Origin: Candidatus Latescibacterota bacterium
GTDB lineage: Bacteria > Latescibacterota > UBA2968
Length of the DNA: 64,000 nucleotides
Direction: 5' to 3'
Assembly (NCBI GenBank): GCA_022823725.1
Contig: JAJEHL010000007.1
Location: forward strand, 1 to 64,000
Every line of letters begins with the position of its first letter. Within the stretch, counting starts at the first letter, position 1. Below, piece after piece: positions 40,961 to 50,582 of this stretch. A model generated the notes under the pieces. That model did not search any database, had not been told where the DNA came from, and saw only the letters and a program-made list of their open reading frames with translations. The translations under genes were made by a program, and so were the position numbers.

Positions 40961-41434
40961 ATGGACCGCGTTTACTTAACCAAAAACGGATATGAGAAAA
41001 TTCGAACTGAGTTGATCCGTCTGCAAACCAAAGAACGACCAACTGTCATAGCGGCGATCAAAAAGGCACGCGAGTTTGGCGATCTGAGCGAAAACGCCGA
41101 ATACCACGCAGCCAAAGAACGGCAGGCATTTCTGGAAAAGAAAATTGTCGAATTGCAAGAAAAACTCACGAACTCGGAAATTATCGACGAAAGCCAAATC
41201 CCCAAAGACAAAGCCTATTTGGGTGCAACAGTTAAATTACAGGATAAAAAAAATGGCAGAGAAATGCAGTACACGCTGGTCACTGTAGATGAAGCCGATT
41301 TTGATCAAAATAAAATATCGACGGCATCTCCCATTGGCAAAGCTCTGTTGGGAAAACGCGTTGGCGAGGTCGTCGATGTACAGGTGCCCGTTGGCATACT
41401 CACTTATGAGATTCTCGATATATCGAGAGACTGA
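40961..41434 (+). CDS. greA: Transcription elongation factor GreA
   Basis: 157 residues, the usual length. The N-terminal coiled coil has the acidic tip DLSENAEYHAAKERQ that enters the RNA polymerase secondary channel to stimulate cleavage of backtracked RNA. The C-terminal FKBP-like domain includes SPIGKALLGKRVGEVVDV. The ribosome-binding site is weak (GGGAT). It is transcribed from its own promoter, toward the ribosomal array, and stops at a shared terminator. Confidence 0.97.
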   Translation: MDRVYLTKNGYEKIRTELIRLQTKERPTVIAAIKKAREFGDLSENAEYHAAKERQAFLEKKIVELQEKLTNSEIIDESQIPKDKAYLGATVKLQDKKNGREMQYTLVTVDEADFDQNKISTASPIGKALLGKRVGEVVDVQVPVGILTYEILDISRD

Positions 41435-41471
41435 GTTTTTTTACAAATTTTTTGTCTTTCAAATCACAAAC

Positions 41472-41507
41472 AAAAAGGGCAAACCGACAGATGTCGGTTT
41501 GCCCTTT
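41472..41507. terminator. Bidirectional terminator between greA and the ribosomal array
   Basis: AAAAGGGCAAACCGACA (41472-41488) and TGTCGGTTTGCCCTTTT (41491-41507) form a perfect 17-bp stem with a two-base gap, flanked by A and T runs on both sides. It ends greA on the + strand and rplQ, the last gene of the ribosomal array, on the - strand. Confidence 0.93.
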
Positions 41508-41523
41508 TAAAATGCATAGATGG

Positions 41524-41970
41524 TCAAGCTTCTTTCTTCTTTTCTTCTCCAGCTTCCTCTTCTTCAGCAGAAGTATCAGACTCCGTTTCCACATCATCAG
41601 TTTCGGATATTGCGTCATCGCCGACCAGCTCAATCAAACACAATTCGCTGCTGTCACCTCGTCTGGGACCGAGCTTGAGAATGCGCGTATATCCGCCACT
41701 TCGATCAGCAAATGAAGGGCCAATTTCTTCAAATAACTTTGTGAGCACCACCTTATTCTGAATGCGTCGCAAGACTTGACGCCGCGCATGCAAGTCGCCA
41801 CGCTTGGCAAAAGAGATCAATCGTTCAGCGACACCGCGCAATTCTTTCGCCTTCGGCAGTGTAGTACGCACCTTGCCTTTGTCAAACAGAGATGTGGCCA
41901 TATTGTTGAGCATGGCTTTTTTATGGCTCGCCGTGCGACCCAGCTTTCTGCCCCTTTTCCCGTGCCTCAT
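41524..41970 (-). CDS. rplQ: Ribosomal protein L17
   Basis: 148 residues beginning MRHGKRGRKLGRTASHKKAM, the L17 signature. The usual bacterial length is about 115-130; here a glutamate- and lysine-rich tail of roughly 25 residues (AEEEEAGEEKKKEA) is added. L17 sits near the exit tunnel of the 50S subunit. It is the last gene of the array, directly after rpoA, before a strong terminator. Confidence 0.97.
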   Translation of the reverse strand: MRHGKRGRKLGRTASHKKAMLNNMATSLFDKGKVRTTLPKAKELRGVAERLISFAKRGDLHARRQVLRRIQNKVVLTKLFEEIGPSFADRSGGYTRILKLGPRRGDSSELCLIELVGDDAISETDDVETESDTSAEEEEAGEEKKKEA

Positions 41971-41981
41971 TGGTTTCCTCG

Positions 41982-42998
41982 TTAAAATTCGTCGTCCAAA
42001 ATCGAGATGTGATCAGATTCGGCAGCGACATCTTGATATTTGCTTACATCAATGCCAAATGCAATGCCTAAATCTTCGAGAATAGCTGTCAATTCATTGA
42101 GCGATTTACGGCCAAAATTGCGGAATTTGAGCATTTCGTTTTCCGTTTTTTGAACGAGATCTTCAAGTGTTATAATATTGGCAGCTTTTAAGCAATTGGC
42201 CGACCGCACCGACAATTCCAACTCATCTACAGGCCTCTTGAGCAGTGTTGCAATGCGGCGCGTTTCCTCATCGACAACTTCTTCCAATTCTTCTTCTGGC
42301 TCTTCTTCAAAGTTGATAAACAACTCGAGATGGTCTTTCAATATGCTCGCGGCATGCGCCACTGCATCATCGGGGCGCACAACGCTGTTTGTCCAAACAG
42401 CCAATGAAAGTTTATCGTAGTCAGTCTGCTGTCCCACTCGCGCATTATCGACTTCATAATGCACTTTGCGGATTGGGGAAAAAGCAGCATCCAGCACAAT
42501 AGTCCCCATGGGCTGCTCTATCTGCTTGTTCGCCTCTGCCAGCACATAGCCCCGGCCTTTTCCAACAGTGACTTCCATGTCGAGCACACCGTCTTTGTCG
42601 AGTGTTGCAATATGCAAATCGGGATTCATCACTTCGACATCAGCATCGACTTGCAGATCGCCAGCCACGAGTTTTCCCGGTCCTTCTTTTTTTACATATA
42701 GCAGTTTGTCTGCATCTGTATGCACGCGCAAACAAATTTCCTTGAGATTTAGAACGATTTCCGTCACATCTTCCTCGACGCCCTCAACCACGGTAAACTC
42801 GTGCTGAATCCCTTCAATTTTCACAGCTTTAACAGCTGCCCCCTCAATAGAGGAGAGCAAAACGCGGCGCAGTGCATTCCCAATCGTAGCACCAAACCCG
42901 CGCTCAAGAGGTTGAACACTAAACAGACCGTAATTGTCACTCAGGCTTTCTTCATCGATCTGTACAAATCGAGGCATTTGAAAATTTTTCACGTCCAT
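41982..42998 (-). CDS. rpoA: RNA polymerase alpha subunit
   Basis: 338 residues from ATG 42998, with AGGAG nine bases upstream. An in-frame ATG at 43025 overlaps the rpsD stop (TAATG) and would add nine residues; the shorter form aligns better with the family. The assembly domain has PLERGFGATIGNALRRVLLSS; the C-terminal domain (about 245-320) has LELSVRSANCLKAANI and LRNFG-type (KFRNFGRKSLNE) helix-hairpin-helix residues for UP-element and regulator contacts. Confidence 0.96.
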   Translation of the reverse strand: MDVKNFQMPRFVQIDEESLSDNYGLFSVQPLERGFGATIGNALRRVLLSSIEGAAVKAVKIEGIQHEFTVVEGVEEDVTEIVLNLKEICLRVHTDADKLLYVKKEGPGKLVAGDLQVDADVEVMNPDLHIATLDKDGVLDMEVTVGKGRGYVLAEANKQIEQPMGTIVLDAAFSPIRKVHYEVDNARVGQQTDYDKLSLAVWTNSVVRPDDAVAHAASILKDHLELFINFEEEPEEELEEVVDEETRRIATLLKRPVDELELSVRSANCLKAANIITLEDLVQKTENEMLKFRNFGRKSLNELTAILEDLGIAFGIDVSKYQDVAAESDHISILDDEF

Positions 42999-43024
42999 AA
43001 ACAAAAGCTCCTGGTGCGCGTCCA

Positions 43025-43654
43025 TTACTTGGAGTAAAGCTCAACAATGAGCTGCTCTTCAACAGGCGTCGGTATATCATCTCGCTTTGGATATTCTACA
43101 AGCGTACCACTCAAATTCACTTTATCTACCGAAAGCCAGGACGACTGACCTCCATCACCTGTGCGCTTGAGTGCATCGTGAATAAGTTGCAATTGGCGAC
43201 TTCTTTCTCGCACCTGCACAGTATCTCCCGGCGAAACCTGGAATGAGGGAATATCCACGGTTCGTCCATTGACAGCAATGTGGCGATGTCTCACGAGTTG
43301 CCGCGCTGATTTTCGAGATGGCGCAAAACCCAAACGATATATCATGTTGTCCAGGCGACATTCGAGCATCTGCAAAAGCAACTCACCCGTCACACCCTTT
43401 CTGCGAGCGGCTTTTGAATAATACGTGCGAAACTGGTTTTCCAGCACGCCGTAGATACGCTTTGTTTTTTGTTTTTCTCGGAGTTGAAGTGCGTATTCCG
43501 ATGGCTTTCGACGCATGTTTTGTCCATGCATGCCGGGCGCATAACTTCGTCGGTCAAATGAACATTTGTCCATTTGACATCGCGCACCTTTGAGAAACAA
43601 TTTCATACCTTCTCGTCGGCACAATTTACAACTTGAGCCAGTGTATCTCGCCAT
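43025..43654 (-). CDS. rpsD: Ribosomal protein S4 (zinc-binding form)
   Basis: 209 residues. The N-terminal zinc cysteines C9, C12, C26 and C31 are all present, so this is the C+ form. The S4 RNA-binding domain follows (RLDNMIYRLGFAPSRKSARQLV). S4 nucleates 30S assembly and in some bacteria represses its own operon. Its stop overlaps a possible rpoA start by one base. Confidence 0.97.
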   Translation of the reverse strand: MARYTGSSCKLCRREGMKLFLKGARCQMDKCSFDRRSYAPGMHGQNMRRKPSEYALQLREKQKTKRIYGVLENQFRTYYSKAARRKGVTGELLLQMLECRLDNMIYRLGFAPSRKSARQLVRHRHIAVNGRTVDIPSFQVSPGDTVQVRERSRQLQLIHDALKRTGDGGQSSWLSVDKVNLSGTLVEYPKRDDIPTPVEEQLIVELYSK

Positions 43655-43677
43655 TCAATATCTCCCTGTTTTCTGTG

Positions 43678-44061
43678 TTAAACGCGCCGCCGCTTAGGAG
43701 GACGGCACCCATTGTGTGGAATTGGCGTAACATCTTTGATCGCTGAAATTTCCAATCCGGCCCCCTGTAGCGATCGCACGGCGGCTTCTCGTCCAACGCC
43801 AGGTCCTTTGACCCAGACTTCCACCCGACGCAAACCCATTGCCATCGCCTCTCGCGCCGCATCCGTAGCAGCCAGCTGAGCAGCATAGGGTGTGCTTTTT
43901 CTCGATCCCTTAAACCCCACTTTTCCCGTTGATGACCAGGAAATAACTCTGCCTTCACGATCACTCAGGGTGACAATAGTATTGTTAAAACTGGCATTGA
44001 CGTGTGCGACGCCATGGGCTTCAACGCGTCTATTTCGTCGTCTCCCTCTTCTGACTGCCAA
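43678..44061 (-). CDS. rpsK: Ribosomal protein S11
   Basis: 127 residues when started at TTG 44061, which has GGAGG six bases upstream and gives the standard length; an ATG-led frame from 44151 would run into rpsM. Typical segments are [36 protein letters not shown] and the C-terminal [15 protein letters not shown]. It forms the 30S platform near the mRNA exit. Confidence 0.96.
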   Translation of the reverse strand: MAVRRGRRRNRRVEAHGVAHVNASFNNTIVTLSDREGRVISWSSTGKVGFKGSRKSTPYAAQLAATDAAREAMAMGLRRVEVWVKGPGVGREAAVRSLQGAGLEISAIKDVTPIPHNGCRPPKRRRV

Positions 44062-44092
44062 ACGACTCCTCCTTTGATTGTCCTGCGTTTTG

Positions 44093-44467
44093 TTATACAG
44101 TTCGTCTTCGACTGCCAATACTGGGTTTCTTTCCCTTGCGCGTCCTGGCATTGGTGCGCGTTCGCTGGCCTCTCACCGGCAATCCCCGACGCCACCGCAA
44201 ACCGCGATAGCATCCAATATCCATCAATCGCTTGATGTTCATTGCAACTTCGCTTCGCAGGTTTCCTTCAACCTTGTATTCGCCTTCAACAACTGAGCGC
44301 AATTTAGCGACTTCCTCATCAGTCAAAGTATCTACGCGCGTATCAGGCGAAATCTGTGTCTGTGTCAAAATTTTTTGTGACGTACTCAAACCTATGCCCA
44401 AAATATATGTCAACGCAACTTCCACGCGCTTTTCTCTGGGAATATCTACACCTGCAATTCGGGCCAT
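44093..44467 (-). CDS. rpsM: Ribosomal protein S13
   Basis: 124 residues, ATG 44467 with AGGAG upstream. It begins [20 protein letters not shown] and ends in the basic [15 protein letters not shown] tail that touches the P-site tRNA. It lies in the 30S head. Confidence 0.97.
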   Translation of the reverse strand: MARIAGVDIPREKRVEVALTYILGIGLSTSQKILTQTQISPDTRVDTLTDEEVAKLRSVVEGEYKVEGNLRSEVAMNIKRLMDIGCYRGLRWRRGLPVRGQRTRTNARTRKGKKPSIGSRRRTV

Positions 44468-44488
44468 GTTATTGCGTCTCCTATGAGG

Positions 44489-44605
44489 TTATCCCTGTCG
44501 CTGTTTATGTCGCGGGTTGACTTTGCAAATCACGCGCACAACACCGCGACGGCGAATAATTTTGCAGTGATTGCAACGACGGCGAACAGATGATTGGACT
44601 TTCAT
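44489..44605 (-). CDS. rpmJ: Ribosomal protein L36
   Basis: A 38-residue protein, [20 protein letters not shown] then [19 protein letters not shown]. The zinc ligands C11, C14, C27 and H33 are present (C+ form). It is directly downstream of secY; the infA, map and adk genes that often sit here are absent. Confidence 0.95.
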   Translation of the reverse strand: MKVQSSVRRRCNHCKIIRRRGVVRVICKVNPRHKQRQG

Positions 44606-44632
44606 AAATAAATCTCCAGCATGTAAAATAAA

Positions 44633-45973
44633 TCAGGCTCGGCGCCCTCGAATACGACCTTTTTTCATAAACCCATCGTAGTGGCGCATCAACAAATGCG
44701 ATTCAACCTGCTGTAAAGTATCGAGTGCCACACCGACCATAATCAACAAACCCGTGCCGCCAAACACTTGTTCGAGGCCTGGATGAACCCCCATAGAATT
44801 AATAATAAAGTATGGGCCAACGGCTATTGCAGCTAAGAAAATCGCACCTGGCATGTTGATTCGCGTAAGCACCCGGTCAATAAAGTCTGAGGTGCGTTTG
44901 CCCGGTCTGACGCCGGGAATAAATCCGCCTTGCCGTTTCATATTATCAGCCAAATCAATCGGATTAAACACAATGGCAGTATAGAAGTAGGCAAAGAAAA
45001 TGACCAGCAATGAGTAAATCGACCAGTAGGGCAATGACACCCAGGACATACTCGGCGTAAAAGCGGCCGCGAAATTTTGCATAAATTCATTATTAGGAGC
45101 AAATCCGGCCATTGTTGCAGGTAAAAACATAATGGCCTGAGCAAAAATAATAGGCATCACGCCAGAAGTATTGACTTTAAGCGGTATATGTGTGCTTTGC
45201 CCACCATATACCCGCCGCCCAACGACGCGTTTTGCGTATTGTACCGGAATTCTACGCGTACCCTGTGTAATGAGCACCACCAGGGCAGTCAATGCAACAA
45301 CGATAACTAAAACAGCTATTTCGATCAAAATTGGTTTGTCATTGGTCACAAAATCCCGATATTCCTGCCGCACGACAAAGGGCAATGCCGCAATAATGCC
45401 AATAAAAATGAGTAGCGACATCCCATTGCCGATGCCGTGTGCATCAATCTGTTCGCCCAACCACATAATAAACACGGTTCCGGCAGTAATTGTCAATACA
45501 GTCAACAGACGGAAGCCCCACCCGGGATAGAGTACGACCGAAAGGCCAGTTTCTGGCGACTGAAGGCTTTCCAGAAAAAAGCTCACGCCCAGAGACTGCG
45601 CTGCTGCCAGTGCAACTGTGCCATACCGCGTATATTGAATAATTTTTTTGCGCCCTGCTTCACCTTCTTTTTGCAACTTTTGGAGGGATGGCACCACAGC
45701 ACCCATCAATTGAAAAATAATGGACGCACTAATATAAGGCATAATACCCAGAGCAAATACCGTTGCACGGGTAAACGCCCCACCTACAAACATGTCGTAG
45801 AGGCCAAAGATCGTCTGGCTGGTGCCTGCAAAAAATTCACCCAGAGCAACCCGATCTATCCCGGGTATGGGAATCTGCCCACCCAGGCGATAAATCGCCA
45901 GAATACCCAGGGTAAATAATACCTTATTTCGCAGTTCCGGAATCTTAAAAACGCTCTTGACGCTCTCGAGCAA
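44633..45973 (-). CDS. secY: Protein translocase subunit SecY
   Basis: 446 residues with ten membrane helices, the channel of the Sec translocon. Signatures: LGGQIPIPGID near helix 1, GIMPYISASIIFQL (helix 2, plug region) and the PGKRTSDFIDRVLTRI loop near the C-terminus. AGGAGG ends five bases before the TTG at 45973 and only two before a GTG at 45976; TTG is therefore preferred. It follows rplO as in the spc operon. Confidence 0.95.
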   Translation of the reverse strand: MLESVKSVFKIPELRNKVLFTLGILAIYRLGGQIPIPGIDRVALGEFFAGTSQTIFGLYDMFVGGAFTRATVFALGIMPYISASIIFQLMGAVVPSLQKLQKEGEAGRKKIIQYTRYGTVALAAAQSLGVSFFLESLQSPETGLSVVLYPGWGFRLLTVLTITAGTVFIMWLGEQIDAHGIGNGMSLLIFIGIIAALPFVVRQEYRDFVTNDKPILIEIAVLVIVVALTALVVLITQGTRRIPVQYAKRVVGRRVYGGQSTHIPLKVNTSGVMPIIFAQAIMFLPATMAGFAPNNEFMQNFAAAFTPSMSWVSLPYWSIYSLLVIFFAYFYTAIVFNPIDLADNMKRQGGFIPGVRPGKRTSDFIDRVLTRINMPGAIFLAAIAVGPYFIINSMGVHPGLEQVFGGTGLLIMVGVALDTLQQVESHLLMRHYDGFMKKGRIRGRRA

Positions 45974-45995
45974 CACCGCCTCCTCTCAGCCGTGC

Positions 45996-46460
45996 TCAGT
46001 CGGTTTTGGCCGCGCCACCGATGTTGGCCTCAACTTGTCCCCCAGCTGCAAGAATTTTTTTTGCTGCTGCAGCTGATATCGCCTGAACCCGAATCTGTAA
46101 TGGTGCAGAAATTTCGCCTCGCCCCAAAATTTTCACAGGGCGTTTTGTAGAGGCAATTAAATCTGCGTTTTTGAGCACTTCAGGGGTAATCTCACCCGAA
46201 AGTTCTCTTTCCGCCAGGTCGTCGAGATTTACGATCTGATAGGTCACCCGAAAAGGATTGTTAAACCCAACTTTCGGCAAGCGCTGCTGCAGGGGCATTT
46301 GTCCCCCTTCAAACCAAACTTTGCGCTTGGATCCCGAGCGCGCCCGCTGTCCTTTGTGCCCTTTACCCGCAGTTTTACCTGTTCCAGAGCCAGGACCAAT
46401 GCCCAAACGTTTCTTCTTAAAAGTTGCCCCTTTGGGCGGAGAGAGATTCCCAAGTTTCAT
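45996..46460 (-). CDS. rplO: Ribosomal protein L15
   Basis: 154 residues starting MKLGNLSPPKGATFKKKRLG at 46460; ten extra codons from 46490 overlap rpmD and are rejected. The glycine- and basic-rich N-terminal arm (GSGTGKTAGKGHKGQRARSG) threads into 23S rRNA. A late assembly protein of the 50S subunit. Confidence 0.96.
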   Translation of the reverse strand: MKLGNLSPPKGATFKKKRLGIGPGSGTGKTAGKGHKGQRARSGSKRKVWFEGGQMPLQQRLPKVGFNNPFRVTYQIVNLDDLAERELSGEITPEVLKNADLIASTKRPVKILGRGEISAPLQIRVQAISAAAAKKILAAGGQVEANIGGAAKTD

Positions 46461-46476
46461 TCTCACATCCCGCGTT

Positions 46477-46665
46477 TTATGTTTCTTCAACTATGACCAG
46501 ATGTGCAACGGTCGCCAACATACCGCGCAATTGAGGAGAGTCAGCGTGTTCCACAGTATGCCGAATGCGGCGAATTCCCAACGCATCCAGAGTTTGTTGT
46601 TGTTGTTTTTGTCGCTTAATTGCACTGCGAATTTGTGTAATCCGCAGTATTTTTTGTTCGCCCAT
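46477..46665 (-). CDS. rpmD: Ribosomal protein L30
   Basis: 62 residues. Start ATG 46665 overlaps the rpsE stop (TGATG), so it is translationally coupled. The protein begins [18 protein letters not shown] and has LDALGIRRIRHTVEH, the family pattern. Confidence 0.95.
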   Translation of the reverse strand: MGEQKILRITQIRSAIKRQKQQQQTLDALGIRRIRHTVEHADSPQLRGMLATVAHLVIVEET

Positions 46666-47183
46666 CACTGCCCCCGTACAGAAACCAATTCGGATTCATC
46701 TACACCGCGCAATAATGCAAACATTCTCGCATCTTTCAACCGCGTCAATCCCTCCATCGCAGCTTTAACGGCATTCTGGGGGTTTTGCGACCCCAATGAC
46801 TTTGTCAACACATTGTGAACGCCAGCCAGTTCCAAAACCGCACGCACACCACCTCCTGCAATAATACCCGTGCCGGGTGCGGCGGGTTTGAGCAAAACGC
46901 GAGAAGCACCAAACTTTCCAATAATCTCGTGCGGCAATGTACCATCAACGACTGGCACGCGCACCAGATTCTTTTTTGCCTCATCAGCAGCTTTGCGAAT
47001 GGCTTCAGAGACTTCGCCCGCTTTCCCCATCCCAATGCCTACAATACCTTTTTTATCACCAATTACACAAAGCGCGTTAAAAGCAAAACGCCGTCCACCT
47101 TTGCGAACGTGAGAGACCCGCTTAATGCTGTTGTTGATGACGATTTCCGTCAGGTCTAAACCCGTGGCTTCAATTCTGCCCAA
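46665..47183 (-). CDS. rpsE: Ribosomal protein S5
   Basis: 172 residues from a TTG start at 47183, with AAGGAG six bases upstream and no in-frame ATG nearby. The double-stranded RNA-binding domain has the [22 protein letters not shown] segment, and the second domain [19 protein letters not shown]5 lines the mRNA entry channel and contributes to decoding accuracy. Confidence 0.96.
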   Translation of the reverse strand: MGRIEATGLDLTEIVINNSIKRVSHVRKGGRRFAFNALCVIGDKKGIVGIGMGKAGEVSEAIRKAADEAKKNLVRVPVVDGTLPHEIIGKFGASRVLLKPAAPGTGIIAGGGVRAVLELAGVHNVLTKSLGSQNPQNAVKAAMEGLTRLKDARMFALLRGVDESELVSVRGQ

Positions 47184-47199
47184 AATCGACTCCTTAACA

Positions 47200-47574
47200 T
47201 TAAAATTTCAATCCGCCTTCGCGTGCACCTTCTGCCAATGCTTTGATACGGCCGTGATAGAGATAACCGGCACGGTCAAAAACAACCTGCGAAATTCCAG
47301 CTTCCTGCGCTCTTACAGCCAAAGCTTTGCCCACCTCGCGACTCATATTGCATTTGCCTTCAACAGTTTTTAACTGATCTTTGAGTTGCGGAGTATTTGA
47401 GGATATCCCCATTAGAGAACGTCCATTCACATCATCAATCAATTGCGCCTGAATATGTTTCAGGCTCCTAAAAATCGTCAGACGCGGGCGATCAGCCGTT
47501 CCCATAAGTCTCTTTCTAATACGCATTTGACGGCGCTTGTGCATCTTTGTCTTTTTAATTTGCTTGTTTGCCAT
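47200..47574 (-). CDS. rplR: Ribosomal protein L18
   Basis: 124 residues. Typical parts are the basic N-terminus, [20 protein letters not shown] and the end [20 protein letters not shown]. It binds 5S rRNA together with L5 in the central protuberance. Confidence 0.97.
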   Translation of the reverse strand: MANKQIKKTKMHKRRQMRIRKRLMGTADRPRLTIFRSLKHIQAQLIDDVNGRSLMGISSNTPQLKDQLKTVEGKCNMSREVGKALAVRAQEAGISQVVFDRAGYLYHGRIKALAEGAREGGLKF

Positions 47575-47588
47575 TACAACCTCAAAGT

Positions 47589-48155
47589 TTAAGCTACTGC
47601 GGCCTTGCCAGCCTTGCGCCTCACATATTCGCCGTTATAGCGGATACCTTTTCCCTTATAGGGTTCGGGAGGCCGAATACTTCGGATGTTCGCCGCTGTG
47701 CGTCCCACGAGTTCTTTGTCGGCCCCACTGACCTTAACCAGCGCCTGAGAATTTTCTATCTCAGCGGGAGGGGCATCGATACTAAATTCAATTCCCTGAG
47801 GAGCTTCAACCGTCACTGTATGGCTGAACCCCACGTTGATGTCCAAATTCTTCCCTTTCATATCTGCGCGATATCCCACCCCAACAACTACCAGTTGCTT
47901 CTCAAAACCAGCCGAAACGCCCTGAACTGCATTTGCCAATAAGGCACGCGTGAGACCCCAAATAGATTTGTGATGCCGATCTTCGGGATCTTGTACCGTA
48001 ACGGAAAGGGATTCGCCCTCTTGATTGACTTGAGTGAGCGGATGTAAAGGCACCTGTAAAGTCCCTTTGGGCCCTTTTATTTCCGCCTGTGTGTCCCCTA
48101 ATTGCACATTGACGCCACCTGGAACGTCAATCGGCTGTTGACCTATTCTCGACAC
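47589..48155 (-). CDS. rplF: Ribosomal protein L6
   Basis: 188 residues from GTG 48155, with AAGGAG just upstream; the upstream extension to 48191 is not used. It begins with SRIGQQPIDVPGGV and ends with RPPEPYKGKGIRYNGEYVRRKAGK, the two L6 hallmarks. It lies at the base of the 50S stalk. Confidence 0.96.
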   Translation of the reverse strand: MSRIGQQPIDVPGGVNVQLGDTQAEIKGPKGTLQVPLHPLTQVNQEGESLSVTVQDPEDRHHKSIWGLTRALLANAVQGVSAGFEKQLVVVGVGYRADMKGKNLDINVGFSHTVTVEAPQGIEFSIDAPPAEIENSQALVKVSGADKELVGRTAANIRSIRPPEPYKGKGIRYNGEYVRRKAGKAAVA

Positions 48156-48175
48156 GATGCACTCCTTCCAGACCT

Positions 48176-48571
48176 CTACCAAACGCTGCAAATAACTTCA
48201 CCACCAACACCTTCTCGACGCGCAGTACGATCAGTCAAAACACCTCGTGATGTCGATAAAATAGCGACACCTAATCCATTGAGTATTCGAGGAATTTCGT
48301 CTTTGCTCACATATTTTCGCAAACCGGGGCGACTTTCGCGCTTCACCCCTTGAATCGCGCTTTCCTCGTCGGAACTGTATTTGAGATAAAGGCGTAAATA
48401 ACCCTGTCGGTTGTCATCAATATACGCATAATTGTGAACAAAGCCGCTTTCTTTTAAAATCCGGGCAATTTCGCGCTTCATCCTGGAACTCGGAATATCC
48501 ACTTTGCGATGTCCAGCGCGACATGCATTGCGCACACGCGTCAACATATCGGCTATTGGATCCGTCATCAT
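48176..48571 (-). CDS. rpsH: Ribosomal protein S8
   Basis: 131 residues from the first of two adjacent ATG codons (48571), with GAGGGGG upstream. The N-terminus MMTDPIADMLTRVRNA and the C-terminal STSRGVLTDRTARREGVGGE are diagnostic. A central-domain 30S assembly protein and, in enteric bacteria, the spc translational repressor. Confidence 0.96.
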   Translation of the reverse strand: MMTDPIADMLTRVRNACRAGHRKVDIPSSRMKREIARILKESGFVHNYAYIDDNRQGYLRLYLKYSSDEESAIQGVKRESRPGLRKYVSKDEIPRILNGLGVAILSTSRGVLTDRTARREGVGGEVICSVW

Positions 48572-48588
48572 GTGTGCTTCCCCCTCAA

Positions 48589-48774
48589 TTACCAACTTGC
48601 TTTTGTCACGCCGGGAATCTCACCAGCGAGAGCCAACTCGCGAAAACATATACGACAAATCCCAAATTTGCGCAAATAACCACGTGGCCTGCCGCATCTG
48701 TGACATCGGTTATAGCGTCGGACCGCAAATTTCTGTTTGCGCTTTGCTTTGGCAATCATAGACTTTTTAGCCAT
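48589..48774 (-). CDS. rpsN: Ribosomal protein S14, zinc-binding type Z
   Basis: 61 residues, the short zinc form. C24, C27, C40 and C43 form the zinc site ([19 protein letters not shown]). It ends IPGVTKASW. It follows rplE in spc order. Confidence 0.97.
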   Translation of the reverse strand: MAKKSMIAKAKRKQKFAVRRYNRCHRCGRPRGYLRKFGICRICFRELALAGEIPGVTKASW

Positions 48775-48805
48775 ATTAGACCTGACCTCGTGTTAATTCT
48801 TTTAT

Positions 48806-49354
48806 TTAATCTTGATTTTGAAACGGCATGCCCATTCCGTTGAGCAGTTCAAAAGCCTCTTCATCGGTAGAGGCCGTGGTGACCAGGGTCACATCAAGGC
48901 CGCGAATTTTATCGATCTGATCGTAGTCAATTTCGGGAAAAATAATCTGTTCTTGAATGCCGACCGTATAGTTGCCTCGCCCATCAAATGAGCGTATTGA
49001 AAGGCCGCGAAAGTCGCGAATACGCGGCACAGAAAAATTAAAAAATCGATCGATAAATTCGTACATACGAGATCTGCGAAGGGTGACAGCACAACCAATG
49101 GGTACACCCTGTCGCAGCTTAAAATTTGAAACGGCTTTTCTCGCCCTGCGAATGGAGGGACGCTGTCCTGCAATGCGGGTCAAATCTTCAACAGCATTTT
49201 CGATGACCCTGGCATTGAGGACGGCTTCACCAACGCCCATGTTTAAAACAACCTTTTCTAATTTGGGCACCTGCATGCGATTTTTATACCCAAACCGCTG
49301 GACGAGCGCAGGTACAACTTCATTTTCGTAGTATTCTTGTAATCGGGTTGCCAT
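48806..49354 (-). CDS. rplE: Ribosomal protein L5
   Basis: 182 residues from ATG 49354, which has GAGGA upstream; 35 further codons upstream overlap rplX and are rejected. Marks: [37 protein letters not shown] and the end [16 protein letters not shown]. It binds 5S rRNA and the P-site tRNA. Confidence 0.96.
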   Translation of the reverse strand: MATRLQEYYENEVVPALVQRFGYKNRMQVPKLEKVVLNMGVGEAVLNARVIENAVEDLTRIAGQRPSIRRARKAVSNFKLRQGVPIGCAVTLRRSRMYEFIDRFFNFSVPRIRDFRGLSIRSFDGRGNYTVGIQEQIIFPEIDYDQIDKIRGLDVTLVTTASTDEEAFELLNGMGMPFQNQD

Positions 49355-49364
49355 GTCGTCCTCG

Positions 49365-49685
49365 TTATTCAGCTTCGGGAATTTGCTCACCACTTTTTTG
49401 AGCAATTCGCACACGCACTCCGTCTTCAAGGCGTTGAATGCGAATCCTGGTCCGCTCATCGGTTTGCGGATCGACGATCATGAGATTGGACACATGCAAG
49501 GGCGCTTCCTTTTCCACAATGCCACCTTGCTGATTATTGGGATTGGGTCGCGTATGGCGCTTGACATTGTTAATCCCTTCCACCAGCACGCGTTTTTTCT
49601 TTGGCCATACATTCAAAACGCGCCCGCGTTGACCAGTATAAACACCGCTTATCACTTCAACTTGATCACCCTTGCGTATCTTCAT
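49365..49685 (-). CDS. rplX: Ribosomal protein L24
   Basis: 106 residues beginning [21 protein letters not shown], a KOW motif, then [14 protein letters not shown]. It starts 50S assembly and sits near the exit tunnel. Confidence 0.97.
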   Translation of the reverse strand: MKIRKGDQVEVISGVYTGQRGRVLNVWPKKKRVLVEGINNVKRHTRPNPNNQQGGIVEKEAPLHVSNLMIVDPQTDERTRIRIQRLEDGVRVRIAQKSGEQIPEAE

Positions 49686-49708
49686 CTCAACACACTTACC
49701 TTTCTTTC

Positions 49709-50077
49709 TTATATCACTTCAGGTGCCAAAGATACAATGCGCATAAATCGCCTCTCGCGCAACTCGCGGGCGACAGGTCCAAATATGCGCGTCCCTCGAA
49801 GTTCGCCTTCTTCGCTGATCAAAACAGCAGCGTTGTCATCAAATCGAATATAGGACCCATCTGCCCTTCGCGTCTCTTTCTTTGTACGGACGATCACGGC
49901 ACGAGTAACATCACCGCGCTTTACACCGCTGTTTGGCTGTGCATCTTTAACTGAAACCACAACGGTATCACCGAGTTTGGCATACTTGCGTTTGGTGCCT
50001 CCTAAAATGCGAAAGCACATCACCTTTCGGGCTCCTGTATTATCCGCGCAATTTAATACCGAATATTCCTGGACCAT
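49709..50077 (-). CDS. rplN: Ribosomal protein L14
   Basis: 122 residues with [38 protein letters not shown] and the end [15 protein letters not shown]-type sequence ([16 protein letters not shown]). It forms an intersubunit bridge and binds the ribosome-silencing factor RsfS in other bacteria. Confidence 0.97.
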   Translation of the reverse strand: MVQEYSVLNCADNTGARKVMCFRILGGTKRKYAKLGDTVVVSVKDAQPNSGVKRGDVTRAVIVRTKKETRRADGSYIRFDDNAAVLISEEGELRGTRIFGPVARELRERRFMRIVSLAPEVI

Positions 50078-50088
50078 GTTTTCTCCGC

Positions 50089-50349
50089 CTAATGCGCCTT
50101 TTTGATAATTTCTACCAACCGCCAGCGTTTGGTCTTACTCAAAGGCCGCGTTTCAACAACCATCACTTCATCACCAGTTCTGGCTTCATTGCTCTCGTCA
50201 TGTGCTGCCAATTTTGAACGTCTTTGCATAACTTTTCCATAAAGGGGGTGTGGCACCTGCCGCCGTACCTCAACGACAATTGTTTTATTAGATTTGTCGC
50301 TGACTACCAGCCCTACACGTGTTTTGCGATGTCTGCGAGTTTCCACCAT
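50089..50349 (-). CDS. rpsQ: Ribosomal protein S17
   Basis: 86 residues, ATG 50349 with AAGGAG upstream. An OB-fold protein with [20 protein letters not shown] and [20 protein letters not shown]. An early 30S assembly protein. Confidence 0.97.
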   Translation of the reverse strand: MVETRRHRKTRVGLVVSDKSNKTIVVEVRRQVPHPLYGKVMQRRSKLAAHDESNEARTGDEVMVVETRPLSKTKRWRLVEIIKKAH

Positions 50350-50369
50350 ACAGCAATTCTCCTTAAAAA

Positions 50370-50582
50370 TTACGCATTGGGAAGTTCGCGAATACCCAAC
50401 TCGTGTTCGCGCAACACGGTTTTTAGCCGAGCGAGATCCTTACAAGCATCTCGAAACGCAATTGGATTATCGAGCTGACGCGTAGCCAACTGAATGCGAA
50501 GATTCACAAGTTCATCTTCCTGTTCAGCAATTCTTTCCCTTACATCGCTTGCGGTTAGATCTCGAATTTCATTTGGTTTCAT
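50370..50582 (-). CDS. rpmC: Ribosomal protein L29
   Basis: 70 residues, a two-helix protein ([34 protein letters not shown]). Its ATG overlaps the rplP stop by four bases (ATGA). It sits at the exit tunnel next to L23. Confidence 0.96.
   Translation of the reverse strand: MKPNEIRDLTASDVRERIAEQEDELVNLRIQLATRQLDNPIAFRDACKDLARLKTVLREHELGIRELPNA

Noticed and set aside
40581-40979. A 132-codon + strand frame before greA
   Set aside because: It covers the start of the galE-galT gene, the greA promoter and its leader hairpin, and resembles no protein.
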